A DNA stretch of 64,000 bases, from the NCBI RefSeq assembly GCF_014207955.1, contig NZ_JACHLK010000003.1, positions 310,001-374,000 of the forward strand. The letters run 5' to 3'. A program made the position numbers and the translations under genes. Of this stretch, positions 1-8,361 are shown piece after piece (positions within the stretch are counted from its first letter, which is position 1; every line of letters starts with the position of its first letter). This DNA comes from Acidovorax soli. GTDB lineage: Bacteria; Pseudomonadota; Gammaproteobacteria; Burkholderiales; Burkholderiaceae_C. The notes beneath the pieces are model-generated. The model saw only the letters and a program-made list of their open reading frames with translations. It was not told the origin of the DNA and did no database searches.

Positions 1-810
1 CGCGGCGCCGCTTTCGGGCTGCGCCAGTCGCTCGATACCGTGGGGGCCTTCCTCGGGCCCTTGCTGGCCATCGGCCTGATGTTGCTCTGGGCCAACGATT
101 TCCGGGCCGTGTTCTGGGTGGCCGTGCTGCCTGCCGTGCTCTGCATGGTGCTGCTGGTAGCAGGCGTGCGCGAGCCCGAACGGGCGCCCGGGGCCCCGCG
201 CACCAACCCCATCCGCCGCGAGAACCTGCGCCGCCTGGGCCCGGCCTACTGGGCCGTGGTGGCCCTGGGCGCAGTGTTCACGCTGGCGCGCTTCAGCGAG
301 GCCTTCTTGCTGCTGCGCCTGCAGCAGGACGGGCTGCCGCTGGCCTTCACGCCCTTGGTGCTGGTGCTCATGAACCTGGTGTTCGCGCTGGGCGCCTACC
401 CCCTGGGCAAGCTGTCCGACCGGGTGAGCCACCGCGCGCTGCTGGCCGGGGGGCTGGTGGTGCTGATCGCGGCGGACGCTTTGCTGGCCCATAGCGGCCG
501 GGGCGCCGTGGCATGGCTGGGTGTGGCCCTGTGGGGCCTGCACATGGCCATGACCCAGGGGCTGCTGGCCACCATGGTGGCCGATACGGCCCCCGAAGAC
601 CTGCGCGGCACGGCCTTCGGCATGTTCAACCTGGTCAGCGGCGTGGCCCTGCTGCTGGCCAGCGCGCTGGCCGGCCTGCTGTGGGACCAGTGGGGGGCAG
701 GCGCCACCTTCGTGGCCGGCATGCTGTTTGCCGGCCTGGCGCTTGTGGGCGTACTGCTGCAGCCCCGCCGCGGCACGCCCGCCACAAAGCCCCCGTCGCA
801 GCAAGGCTGA
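1..810 (+). CDS. MFS transporter, 3' part (5' end outside window)
   Basis: The frame is open from the first base and ends in TGA at 808-810, giving 269 visible residues. They start with RGAAFGLRQSLDTVGAFLGP, the kind of Gly/Pro-rich stretch found in the fifth helix of major facilitator proteins (motif C region), so roughly the first four helices are missing. Further hydrophobic segments follow, with a basic loop around residues 140-147 (GKLSDRVSHR, the MFS loop-2/8 signature), which supports a 12-helix permease. The protein would be in the inner membrane. Substrate cannot be told. It lies 75 bp before the purM start on the same strand. The family is confident; the function is not. Confidence 0.85.
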   Translation, partial: RGAAFGLRQSLDTVGAFLGPLLAIGLMLLWANDFRAVFWVAVLPAVLCMVLLVAGVREPERAPGAPRTNPIRRENLRRLGPAYWAVVALGAVFTLARFSEAFLLLRLQQDGLPLAFTPLVLVLMNLVFALGAYPLGKLSDRVSHRALLAGGLVVLIAADALLAHSGRGAVAWLGVALWGLHMAMTQGLLATMVADTAPEDLRGTAFGMFNLVSGVALLLASALAGLLWDQWGAGATFVAGMLFAGLALVGVLLQPRRGTPATKPPSQQG

Positions 811-833
811 GGGTCGCACGCGGGGATGCCCCT

Positions 834-839
834 TAAAAT
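834..839 (+). promoter_or_regulatory. possible -10 box before purM
   Basis: TAAAAT lies about 47 bp before the purM ATG, in an otherwise very GC-rich stretch between the MFS stop and purM. No convincing -35 box is visible, so this is only a weak promoter call. Confidence 0.3.
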
Positions 840-885
840 CCGGGGATTCCAGCCTGCCCTGCGGGCCTACCTGCACACACCCTCC

Positions 886-1929
886 ATGAGCTCTTCCGCG
901 ACCCCCACCCCCCTTTCCTACAAAGACGCCGGCGTTGACATCGACGCAGGCGACGCGCTGGTCGAACGCATCAAGCCCCTGGCCAAGAAGACCATGCGCG
1001 AAGGCGTGCTGGCGGGCATCGGCGGCTTCGGCGCCCTGTTCGAGGTGCCCAAGCGCTACCAGGAACCCGTGCTGGTCTCGGGCACCGATGGCGTGGGCAC
1101 CAAGCTCAAGCTGGCCTTTGAATGGAACATGCACGACACCGTGGGCATCGACCTGGTGGCCATGAGCGTCAACGACGTGCTGGTGCAGGGCGCCGAGCCG
1201 CTGTTCTTCCTCGACTACTTCGCCTGCGGCAAGCTCGATGTGGACACGGCCGCGGCCGTGGTGGGCGGCATTGCCAAGGGCTGCGAGCTGAGCGGCTGCG
1301 CGCTGATCGGTGGCGAGACGGCCGAAATGCCCGGAATGTACCCTGCGGGCGAGTACGACCTGGCCGGCTTTGCCGTGGGCGCGGTCGAAAAATCGAAGAT
1401 CCTCACGGGCCAGAACGTGCAGCCCGGCGACGTGGTGCTGGGCCTGGCCAGCCACGGCGTGCATTCCAACGGTTTCAGCCTGGTGCGCAAGTGCATCGAG
1501 CGCGCGGGCGCCGAGACCCCCGCCACGCTGGACGGCAAGCCCTTCAAGCAGGCCATCATGGAGCCCACGCGCCTGTACGTGAAGAACGTGCTGGCCGCCC
1601 TGGCCGCCCACCCCATCAAGGCCCTGGCCCACATCACTGGCGGCGGCCTGCTGGAGAACATTCCCCGCGTGCTGCCCGAGGGCACGGCGGCCCACCTGCA
1701 AAAGGGCAGCTGGCCCCAGACCGAGCTGTTCGCCTGGCTGCAGAAGACGGCGGGCATCGACGACATCGAGATGAACCGCACCTTCAACAACGGCATCGGC
1801 ATGGTGGTGGTGGTGGATGCCGCCAACGCCGCCGCCACGGCCGCCACGCTGGCCGCCGCCGGCGAGCAGGTCTATACCATCGGCGCGATCGCACCACGCG
1901 GTGACGGTGCGGCCGTGGTCGTGGCCTGA
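886..1929 (+). CDS. purM: Phosphoribosylformylglycinamidine cyclo-ligase (AIR synthetase)
   Basis: PurM closes the imidazole ring in de novo purine synthesis (FGAM + ATP to AIR) in the cytosol. The 347-residue product has the full family layout: the [10 protein letters not shown] nucleotide/phosphate loop at about residue 66, the [21 protein letters not shown] core, [27 protein letters not shown] and the C-terminal [13 protein letters not shown] and NGIGMV motifs. The open frame extends 20 codons upstream to 826, but the start at 886 ([18 protein letters not shown]) matches the usual length and N-terminus; no strong ribosome binding site precedes either. The AI-2E permease gene follows after 14 bp on the same strand. 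Confidence 0.97.
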   Translation: MSSSATPTPLSYKDAGVDIDAGDALVERIKPLAKKTMREGVLAGIGGFGALFEVPKRYQEPVLVSGTDGVGTKLKLAFEWNMHDTVGIDLVAMSVNDVLVQGAEPLFFLDYFACGKLDVDTAAAVVGGIAKGCELSGCALIGGETAEMPGMYPAGEYDLAGFAVGAVEKSKILTGQNVQPGDVVLGLASHGVHSNGFSLVRKCIERAGAETPATLDGKPFKQAIMEPTRLYVKNVLAALAAHPIKALAHITGGGLLENIPRVLPEGTAAHLQKGSWPQTELFAWLQKTAGIDDIEMNRTFNNGIGMVVVVDAANAAATAATLAAAGEQVYTIGAIAPRGDGAAVVVA

Positions 1930-1943
1930 GGCCGCCACGCGCC

Positions 1944-3089
1944 ATGGCGCAGCCACCGCTGGAACCGCCACAAGCGGGATCGAACATCGTCCCGGCCTCC
2001 CTGACCGAGACCCCCATCGTTGCGGCTCCCTTGTCCGGGGCCGATGGTCCGTTGCCCTTGGGCCCGCTGCCCCGCGGCGTGGCGCTGGCCAGCTACCTGC
2101 TGATGGCCGGCGCGCTGCTGCTGGTGATGTGGCGCAACCTGCTGCCCGGCCTGCTCTGCGTGTGCCTGGGCTTTCTGGCCACGCGCGCGCTGGCACGCTG
2201 GCTGGCGCGGCTGGTGCAGCGCCGGGGAGCGCTGCAGCCCACGGTGCTGCCGCGCGTGGCCGAGCTGGCGGCTGCGGCCGTGGTGATGCTCTCGCCCCTG
2301 GTGTTGCTGGCCATCGGCGTCACGCATTCGCGCGGCTACCTGGTCGAAGCCCCCCAGCAGTACCGCGAGCTGCTGGACTACATGGCGCGCACGGTGCTCG
2401 AGCTGCGCCTGAAGCTGCCGGCCGACATGGCCAGCCACCTGCCCGAAGGTGCGGCCGAGATCCAGCGCATCATCGCCAACTACCTCGGGGCCAAGGCCGG
2501 TGCCCTGGCCATGGCCGGCCGTGCCTGGCTGGCCGGCCTGCTGTTCGCCTATGTGGGCCTGCTGATCGGTGCGCTCGCGGCCGTGCGGCCACCGGCACCG
2601 CCGCGTGGCCCCCTGGCCGTGGCGCTGCAGCAGCGCATCACGCTGATGGGTGAGGCCTTTCGCCAGATCGTGGCTGCGCAGTTCTGGATCGCCAGCTTCA
2701 ACACCTTGCTCACGGCACTGTTCCTGCTGTTCGTGCTGCCCATCTGGAAGCTGGAACTGCCCTACACCCCTGTGCTGATCACCTTGACCTTCGTGGCCGG
2801 CCTGGTGCCCATCGTGGGCAACCTGCTGTGCAATGCGGTGATCACCATCGTGGGCCTGTCGGTGTCGCCGCTGGCGGCTGCGGCCTGCCTGGGCTTCCTG
2901 ATCCTGATCCACAAGGCCGAGTACGTGATCAACGCCAAGGTCGTGGGCCGGCGCACGCACATGGGTGTGTGGGAGCTGCTCAGCGTGATGTTCGTGGCCG
3001 AGGCGGTGTTCGGCCCCGCCGGCCTGGTGGCCGCGCCGCTGTTCTACGCCTACCTCAAGAAGGAACTGGCCGCAGCCCGACTGGTGTGA
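1944..3089 (+). CDS. AI-2E transporter family (PerM-like) membrane protein
   Basis: The 381-residue protein has a Pro-rich soluble N-terminus of about 45 residues, then paired hydrophobic helices (about 48-85 and 115-130), a soluble central part, and a cluster of helices from about 195 to the end. This is the AI-2E exporter/PerM layout of about eight helices. Typical family segments include PYTPVLITLTFVAGLVPIVG and the C-terminal GVWELLSVMFVAEAVFGPAGLVAAP. Members move small molecules or ions; substrates vary and cannot be predicted here. In many betaproteobacteria a PerM-like gene sits beside purM, as here, 14 bp downstream. A copy of the dispersed repeat starts within a few bases after the stop. 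Confidence 0.85.
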   Translation: MAQPPLEPPQAGSNIVPASLTETPIVAAPLSGADGPLPLGPLPRGVALASYLLMAGALLLVMWRNLLPGLLCVCLGFLATRALARWLARLVQRRGALQPTVLPRVAELAAAAVVMLSPLVLLAIGVTHSRGYLVEAPQQYRELLDYMARTVLELRLKLPADMASHLPEGAAEIQRIIANYLGAKAGALAMAGRAWLAGLLFAYVGLLIGALAAVRPPAPPRGPLAVALQQRITLMGEAFRQIVAAQFWIASFNTLLTALFLLFVLPIWKLELPYTPVLITLTFVAGLVPIVGNLLCNAVITIVGLSVSPLAAAACLGFLILIHKAEYVINAKVVGRRTHMGVWELLSVMFVAEAVFGPAGLVAAPLFYAYLKKELAAARLV

Positions 3090-3093
3090 AGTG

Positions 3094-3333
3094 AAACACC
3101 CCCTGAGTCGCTTCGCGCCTCGGCACCACCGCCAGAGGCGGTGGCTCTTCGGGCATGTCCAAGCCTGCGCAGGCAGGCTTGGAGCCGCAGCCCTCAGCCC
3201 CTCTCTCATATTGCTGCGCAACCTGGGAGGGGGACGCTCCCGGTGCACGCAAGCGAAGCGCCGCCTGGGCGGCTTGGCGGCCCTTGCACGGGAGCACTGG
3301 CCTTGGCAGCGCCAATTCCATGCACCGCATGAG
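3094..3333 (-). repeat. Dispersed 3'-end element, copy A (long form)
   Basis: Read on the minus strand, this copy has the same order as copies at 8780, 25267, 47994 and 50541: GCTCCC, GTGCAAGGGCCG, GGGAGC, a TTGC-GCA-GCAA hairpin, CTGAGGGC, the CCAAGCCTG hairpin, the CACCGCC/GGCGGTG hairpin, and GACTCAGGGGGTGTTT. It fills the gap between the 3' ends of the convergent AI-2E and esterase genes. Its CAGGGGGTG end lies about 12 bp from the AI-2E stop. Between the first pair of arms it carries a larger GC-rich insert than copy B. Confidence 0.85.
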
Positions 3334-3340
3334 TGGCCGC

Positions 3341-4471
3341 TTACTTTTCTCCAAACTGACGAGCAATGAAGGTCCAGGCCAGGGCCGAGGCATCCGGGCC
3401 CGCCGGATCGCTGTAGGCCAGGCCGGCCGTGCCCCCGCTCCAGGCATGGCCCAGGCCGAGGATCTCGCGCACCACCACCACGCTGCGTGAGCGCGCCCGG
3501 TATTCCGTCACCCGCATCGCATGGCGCTTGCCGCGCTGCAGGGTGCGCGCCATGCCCTCGCGCGCGCCCAGCGACCCGGCCCACAGCGCGGCCGTGGCCG
3601 TGGCATTGCGCAACGAGACCACCTGGTCGGCATCGCCATGCAGGATCATCAGCGGTGGCAGGGGTGGCAGTGGCGTGCCATCGATGCGCACGCCTGGAAA
3701 CAGCGCACTGGCACCCGGCGGATCGGGCAGGTGGGCCTCGCGCTTGCCATGCATGGCGGCCATGGCCGTGGCGGCCGATTCGGCCGTGCCGGGCGCCACG
3801 CCGGAATGCATGACCACGGCGCAAAAACGCTCGGGGTAGGTGGCGCCCAGCAGGGCCGCCATGCTGGCGCCGGCCGACAGGCCGGCCACCGCCACGCGGG
3901 CCAGGTCCACCGGGTGGCGGCGCGCCACCTGGTCCACCGCGGCGAGCAGGGTGGCGGCCTCGGCCTGGGCCTTGCCGCTGCGCCGGTCGAACCAGTTCCA
4001 GCAGCCATGTGCGTTGGCCACGCGCTCCTGCTCGGGGTAGAGCACCAGAAAGCGCCGGCGCGCGGCCAGCCGGTTCATGCGCGAGCTGGCCGCCAGGTCG
4101 CGCCCGGTCTGGCCACAGCCATGCAGCATGACCAGCAGGGGCAGGGTCTCGCCCTTGCGGAGTGCCAGGCCGGGCGGCACATACAGGTGAAAGCGCCGTG
4201 CCCCCGCCGGCCCGGGCGCAATGCCGGCCAGCCACTCGCCGGCCACGGGCCTGGGCTTGCGCGGACGGGGTGTCGCCGCCGCCAGGCGCGGCAACTGGGC
4301 GGCCTTGGCCATCCGGGGCATGGCCTTGAGCGCCGTGGCGGCCTGCGCGCGCATGGGCTTGGCCGCCTTTTCGAGGGCCTTGAGGTTGCGCTGGTAGGCA
4401 CGGGTCAGCGCCGAGAGCGAGAACAGGCGGGAGCGGCGGGCCATGGGCAGGGGTCGGGGAGTGCGATCCAT
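3341..4471 (-). CDS. PHB depolymerase / feruloyl esterase-like alpha/beta hydrolase
   Basis: The 376-residue alpha/beta hydrolase is of the PHB-depolymerase/LpqC family. It has the oxyanion-hole HGCGQT, the nucleophile elbow GLSAGAS (Ser of GLSAG), HGDADQVV as acid region and the late GLGHAWSGG carrying the catalytic His. The N-terminal 80 residues are basic and Ala-rich (KALEKAAKPMRAQ), with no clear signal peptide, so an intracellular role in polyhydroxyalkanoate or ester breakdown is likely; the substrate is not proven. ATG at 4471 is chosen; an in-frame ATG at 4444 is possible. Neither has a good ribosome binding site, and a perfect palindrome sits immediately upstream of 4471. It is convergent with the AI-2E gene. 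Confidence 0.85.
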   Translation of the reverse strand: MDRTPRPLPMARRSRLFSLSALTRAYQRNLKALEKAAKPMRAQAATALKAMPRMAKAAQLPRLAAATPRPRKPRPVAGEWLAGIAPGPAGARRFHLYVPPGLALRKGETLPLLVMLHGCGQTGRDLAASSRMNRLAARRRFLVLYPEQERVANAHGCWNWFDRRSGKAQAEAATLLAAVDQVARRHPVDLARVAVAGLSAGASMAALLGATYPERFCAVVMHSGVAPGTAESAATAMAAMHGKREAHLPDPPGASALFPGVRIDGTPLPPLPPLMILHGDADQVVSLRNATATAALWAGSLGAREGMARTLQRGKRHAMRVTEYRARSRSVVVVREILGLGHAWSGGTAGLAYSDPAGPDASALAWTFIARQFGEK

Positions 4472-4472
4472 C

Positions 4473-4488
4473 TAGGGAAAACCCTAGC
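4473..4488. promoter_or_regulatory. 16-bp perfect palindrome at the esterase start
   Basis: CTAGGGAAAACCCTAG has 6-bp arms around AAAA. It begins one base upstream of the esterase ATG on the minus strand. It could be a dimeric regulator's operator or a 5'-UTR hairpin; if the gene starts at 4444 it would lie 29 bp upstream. No regulator is assigned. Confidence 0.45.
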
Positions 4489-4726
4489 CACCATACCAGC
4501 TTCTGGCGTCACCCGCCCTACGCTACAGCATCCGTAGCAACCCAGCCTTCGCCAACAGGCGGTTCAGCAAAAGTCCAGGACAAAAAGCGTGTGTGCAGTG
4601 GCCGAGCACCCGCGAAACACCCGATTCATGGCTGAAACTGATCGATAGATGTCCCGGCTCGGCAGGACTTCCCGGCTCTAATTCATGAAGATTGGGTCAT
4701 TGCAACCCGAATCCCGGTAAAAGCCC

Positions 4727-5293
4727 ATGAAAACCTGTCTGATTGTGATCGATGTCCAGGAATCCTTTCGCCAGCGCCCCTATTTCACGGAGCACGATCT
4801 GCCCGCCTACCTGGCGGCACAGAACGCGCTGATCGAAGGCTGCGTGGCGCAGGGTGTGCCGGTGGTGCGCATCTTCCACAGCGAGGGCCCGGCCGAAGTC
4901 GGCAATGCCTTCGCGGTCGAATCCGGCCATGTGCGGCCGCTCGAAGGCCTGGCCGCTTTCGAGGCCGCGGCCAGCTTCACCAAGTCGCGCCACAGCGCGC
5001 TGGTAGGCACGGGCCTGGAGGTCTGGCTGACCCGCCAGGGCATACAGCGCCTGATCGTGAGCGGCATCCGCACCGAGCAATGCTGCGAGACCACCACGCG
5101 CCATGCTTCCGACCTGGGCTGGGAGGTGGACTATGTGGTGGACGCCACGCTGACCTGGGACATGGTGCAGCCCGATGGCCGCCCCTTGCCTGCCGCCGAC
5201 ATCAAGGCCCGCACCTCCACCGTGCTGGCGGGCCGCTTTGCCACCCTGCGCACCGTGGACGAGGCCCTGTCGGCCGCGGCGGCCGCGGGCTGA
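4727..5293 (+). CDS. Isochorismatase-family cysteine hydrolase
   Basis: The 188-residue protein belongs to the isochorismatase-like (cysteine hydrolase) family, which splits amide, carbamoyl or vinyl-ether bonds. The catalytic triad is visible: Asp9 (VIDVQES), Lys86 (FTKSRHSAL) and Cys119 in SGIRTEQCC. The double Cys at 119-120 is slightly unusual because most members have Val or Ile after the nucleophile. The physiological substrate is unknown; nicotinamide, carbamoylsarcosine or an N-carbamoyl compound are possible. It opens an apparent operon: the nitrilase-superfamily gene starts 13 bp downstream, followed by a DJ-1/PfpI protein and a GlxA-type regulator. The gene before it is divergent, so the promoter should lie in 4489-4726. 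Confidence 0.9.
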   Translation: MKTCLIVIDVQESFRQRPYFTEHDLPAYLAAQNALIEGCVAQGVPVVRIFHSEGPAEVGNAFAVESGHVRPLEGLAAFEAAASFTKSRHSALVGTGLEVWLTRQGIQRLIVSGIRTEQCCETTTRHASDLGWEVDYVVDATLTWDMVQPDGRPLPAADIKARTSTVLAGRFATLRTVDEALSAAAAAG

Positions 5294-5306
5294 ACGGGGA
5301 AACGCC

Positions 5307-6089
5307 ATGCGCGCCACCGTCTGCGAACTGCCCTACCAACCCGCCTTGCTCGAACCGGCCTGGGCGGCCCTGTGCGCCCATGCGCGCAGCGAACGCTCCG
5401 AGCTGGTGCTGCTGCCCGAATTCGCCTTCGTGGAGCCGGTCTGGGAATCCACACCGTTCGAGCCGGCGCGCTGGGCCGCCGCCGTCGCCCGGAGCGATGA
5501 CTGGACGGCGCGGCTGCACGAACTGGGCGCCGCGCGCGTGGTGGGCGCCCGCCCGGTCACCGTGGGCGGGCGGCACTTCAACGAAGGCTTTGCCTGGACC
5601 GCACAGGGTGGCTACCAGCCGCTGCGGCGCAAGTTCCATCTGCCCGAAGAGCCCGGTGGCTGGGAGGCCCACTGGTTCGAGCGCGGCGACGCCGAATTCG
5701 CGCGCTTTGCCGCCGGCGCCCTGGGCTTTGGCCTGAGCATCTGCACCGAGCTCTGGGCGCTGGAGACCTATGCCGGGTACGCGGCCCTGGGCGTGGAGGC
5801 CATCCTCACGCCGCGCGCCACCGCCGCAGCGACCACCGCCAAGTGGCTGGCCGTGGGCACCGTGGCCGCCGTGCGCACCGGCGCCTACAGCCTCTCGTCG
5901 AACCGGGTCGACCGCGCTGCCGGCACCTACGGCGGCGCGGGCTGGGCGATCAGCCCCGACGGCGCCCTGCTCGCGCGCACCACCACTGACCAGCCTTTCT
6001 GCACGGTGGACGTGGACCCGGCGCTGGCCGCAGCCGCCCGGAGCACCTACCCCCGTTATGTCTTCGCTTCGGCAGCGCCACGGCGCTGA
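5307..6089 (+). CDS. Carbon-nitrogen hydrolase (nitrilase superfamily)
   Basis: This 260-residue nitrilase-superfamily amidase shows Glu38 (LLPEFAF), Lys109 (RRKFHLPEE) and Cys146 (SICTELW), the Glu-Lys-Cys triad. It probably hydrolyses an amide or N-carbamoyl bond in the cytosol. ATG at 5307, preceded by AACGGGGAAACGCC, is preferred to the longer open frame because the extension overlaps the previous gene. It lies 13 bp after the cysteine hydrolase, suggesting two successive amide cleavages in one pathway. The substrate is not identifiable from sequence. Confidence 0.9.
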   Translation: MRATVCELPYQPALLEPAWAALCAHARSERSELVLLPEFAFVEPVWESTPFEPARWAAAVARSDDWTARLHELGAARVVGARPVTVGGRHFNEGFAWTAQGGYQPLRRKFHLPEEPGGWEAHWFERGDAEFARFAAGALGFGLSICTELWALETYAGYAALGVEAILTPRATAAATTAKWLAVGTVAAVRTGAYSLSSNRVDRAAGTYGGAGWAISPDGALLARTTTDQPFCTVDVDPALAAAARSTYPRYVFASAAPRR

Positions 6090-6125
6090 GCCCCCTTCTT
6101 TCCCTTGACCGCCACAGCCCCAACC

Positions 6126-6755
6126 ATGAGCACCGCCTCCCCCGACCCACGCCCCCTGCAAGTTGCCATCCTGGTCTTCGACGATGTCGAAGCCCTGGAC
6201 CTGGGCGGCCCCTACGAGGTCTTCACCACCGCCTGCCGCATGCAGCAGCGCCTGCAGCCCGGAGCCCCCACGCCTTTTGCCGTGCAATGCGTGGCGCGCG
6301 ACATGGCGCCCGTGCGCGCCCGGGCCGGCCTGCGCGTGCTGCCCGACGCCGACTTCGCCACGGCCGCCGCGCCGGACCTGCTGGTCGTGCCCGGCGGCGT
6401 GGTCGATGCGGCCGCCGCCTGCGCCGAAACACGCGCCTGGGTGGCGCGAGCCGCCGCGGGCGCGCAGATCACGGCCTCGGTCTGCACAGGGGCCTTCATC
6501 CTCGCAGCGGCCGGGGTGCTGACCGAAGGGCCGGCCACCACGCACTGGGAGGACATCGCTGACCTGCGCGCGCAGTTCCCCGCGCTCGATGTGCGGGAGA
6601 ATGTGCGCTGGGTGGACCGCGGTGCGCTGGTCACCTCGGCCGGCATCAGCGCCGGCATCGACATGTCGCTGCACCTGGTCACGCGCCTGGCAGGCCGGGC
6701 GCTGTCGGAGCGCACTGCCCGCCAGATGGACACGCCATGGAACCCCGAGCCCTGA
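6126..6755 (+). CDS. DJ-1/PfpI (GATase1-like) family protein
   Basis: The 209-residue DJ-1/PfpI fold protein has the family N-terminus VAILVFDDVEALDLGGPYEVF, the LLVVPGG strand and the nucleophile elbow TASVCTGAFIL with Cys120. There is no DNA-binding domain, so it resembles stand-alone relatives of AraC/GlxA regulators, isonitrile-hydratase-like proteins and DJ-1 enzymes. The start is ATG 6126; an upstream TTG at 6105 is less likely. It overlaps the next gene by 19 bp, implying translational coupling to the GlxA-like regulator that carries the same type of domain. Isonitrile hydratase or another amide-related activity would fit the operon, but this is inference. Confidence 0.85.
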   Translation: MSTASPDPRPLQVAILVFDDVEALDLGGPYEVFTTACRMQQRLQPGAPTPFAVQCVARDMAPVRARAGLRVLPDADFATAAAPDLLVVPGGVVDAAAACAETRAWVARAAAGAQITASVCTGAFILAAAGVLTEGPATTHWEDIADLRAQFPALDVRENVRWVDRGALVTSAGISAGIDMSLHLVTRLAGRALSERTARQMDTPWNPEP

Positions 6756-7744
6756 ACGCACCCGCCTCTCCCATCCACGTCTACTTCGCCCTGCTGCCCG
6801 GCAGCCTGGTGCTGGACTGGGCCGGCCCGGCCGAGGCGCTGCGCATCGCCAACCAGCTGCTGCGCGCCCAGGGCCTGCCCGAGCGCTTCGTACAGCACTT
6901 CACGGCCCCCACGCCGCAGGCGGTGACATCGGTGGGGGCCATGCTGACGGACCTGGAACCCCTGCCCACCCCCCTGCCCCAACCGGCCTGGGTGGTGCTG
7001 GTGGGCCTGCCGGGCAAGACCATCGCGGTGGACAACAGCGAGGCGCGCGACCTGCTGCACTGGCTGCGCGGCATGCGCCTGGCCGCAGGCCGGCTGGAGC
7101 TGGTCACGATCTGCGCGGGCGCCGTGCTGGCGGCCCATGCCGGCCTGCTGGCCGGCCGGCGCGCCACCACCCACCACCAGCACCTGAACGAGCTGGCCCA
7201 GGCCGACCCGCACTGCGATGTGGTGGCCAACCGCGTCTTCGTGCACGACGGGGCCCTGCACAGCAGCGCAGGCGTGACCACCGGCATCGACCTGATGCTC
7301 TACCGCATTGCCGATGCCTGCGGCCCGGCCATCGCCGCCCAGGTGGCGCAGACCATGGTGGTGGCGCTGCGCCGCGGCCCGCAGGACCCGGAGCTGTCGC
7401 CCTTTCTGCACCACCGCAACCACCTGCACGGGGCCCTGCACCGCGTACAGGACGCCGTGGGCCAGCAGCCCCAGGCCGCCTGGAACGTGGGCGCCATGGC
7501 CGAGGTGGCGCACACCTCGCCGCGCCACCTGAACCGGCTGTTTCTGGAGCATGCGGGCATTGCGCCGCTGGAGTACCTGCGCCGCATCCGCCTGGCCGCC
7601 GCCGAGGCGGCCCTGCAGTCGGGCCACAACGTGACGCAGGCAGCGGCGCTGGCGGGTTTCAGCTCGGACACCCAGTTGCGCCGCGCCTGGCACCAGTTCG
7701 GCCGCCCCGGAACACCAGCACGTGAGGCATCCGTTCGCCATTGA
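6737..7744 (+). CDS. GlxA-family transcriptional regulator (DJ-1 domain + AraC HTH)
   Basis: The 335-residue regulator has an N-terminal DJ-1/GATase1-like domain (about 12-200; elbow VTICAGAVLA with Cys126) and a C-terminal AraC-type double helix-turn-helix (about 230-325: MAEVAHTSPRHLNRLFLEHAGIAPLEYLRRIRLAAAE, then VTQAAALAGFSSDTQLRRAW). GlxA/FtrA-type regulators usually activate nearby catabolic genes. It overlaps the DJ-1 gene by 19 bp and ends the operon that starts at 4727, so it probably controls these genes. The DJ-1 domain is a likely ligand sensor. Confidence 0.9.
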   Translation: MEPRALNAPASPIHVYFALLPGSLVLDWAGPAEALRIANQLLRAQGLPERFVQHFTAPTPQAVTSVGAMLTDLEPLPTPLPQPAWVVLVGLPGKTIAVDNSEARDLLHWLRGMRLAAGRLELVTICAGAVLAAHAGLLAGRRATTHHQHLNELAQADPHCDVVANRVFVHDGALHSSAGVTTGIDLMLYRIADACGPAIAAQVAQTMVVALRRGPQDPELSPFLHHRNHLHGALHRVQDAVGQQPQAAWNVGAMAEVAHTSPRHLNRLFLEHAGIAPLEYLRRIRLAAAEAALQSGHNVTQAAALAGFSSDTQLRRAWHQFGRPGTPAREASVRH

Positions 7745-7830
7745 GCGCGGGCCCGGCAATTTCCTTGCCACGCCAGGCCGCAGTCAGTCCCATAATGCCT
7801 TTTCGTGCGTTTTGGAATGCCCCGATCGAC

Positions 7831-8361
7831 ATGCAAGAACCCGCCCTCCCCGCCAATGAAGACGAGCGCCTGCAGGCCCTGCGCCAGCTGCTGATCCTGG
7901 ACACGCCGCCCGAGGAGCGCTTTGACCGCATCGTGGCCTTTGCCGCCCAGGAGTTCGACATGCCCATCGCGCTGATCTCGCTGGTCGATGCGCAGCGCCA
8001 GTGGTTCAAGGCGCGCGTGGGCCTGGACGCCGAGGAGACGGGGCGCGATGTGTCGTTCTGCGCACACGCCATCCTCACGGACGAGACCATGGTCGTGCCC
8101 GACACCGCGCACGACCAGCGCTTTGCCGACAACCCGCTGGTGACCGGCGGCCCGGGCATCCAGTTCTATGCGGGCGCCCCGCTCAAGCTGCCCGACGGCC
8201 AGAACATCGGCACCCTGTGCATCATCGACCAGCAGCCGCGCACCCTGGACCGGGTGGACCTGGCCATCCTGGCCTCGCTGCGCGACCTGGCCGTGGAAGA
8301 GCTGGTGCGGCGCGAAGCTCACGACACGCCCCCCGAGGACAAGAAAGGAGACACCGCATGA
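7831..8361 (+). CDS. Stand-alone GAF-domain protein
   Basis: The 176-residue protein is almost wholly one GAF domain: ILDTPPEERFDRIVAFAAQEFDMPIALISLVDAQRQWFK leads into GRDVSFCAHAILTDETMVVPD and FYAGAPLKLPDGQNIGTLCIIDQQPR. This subtype is usually fused to histidine kinase or GGDEF domains; here it stands alone with no output domain. The downstream receiver-like gene overlaps its stop (ATGA), so the pair is probably translated together and may interact. The start at 7831 is chosen from the family N-terminus; a start at 7795 is possible. The ligand is unknown. Confidence 0.8.
   Translation: MQEPALPANEDERLQALRQLLILDTPPEERFDRIVAFAAQEFDMPIALISLVDAQRQWFKARVGLDAEETGRDVSFCAHAILTDETMVVPDTAHDQRFADNPLVTGGPGIQFYAGAPLKLPDGQNIGTLCIIDQQPRTLDRVDLAILASLRDLAVEELVRREAHDTPPEDKKGDTA

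Noticed and set aside
3155-3490. 111-codon frame within repeat copy A
   Set aside because: It is made of repeat sequence and the antisense of the esterase end. Similar frames in other copies differ in length and frame, so there is no sign of coding.
1872-4235. 787-codon frame on the minus strand
   Set aside because: It runs antisense through the AI-2E gene, repeat copy A and part of the esterase; low-complexity Gln/His/Arg translation.
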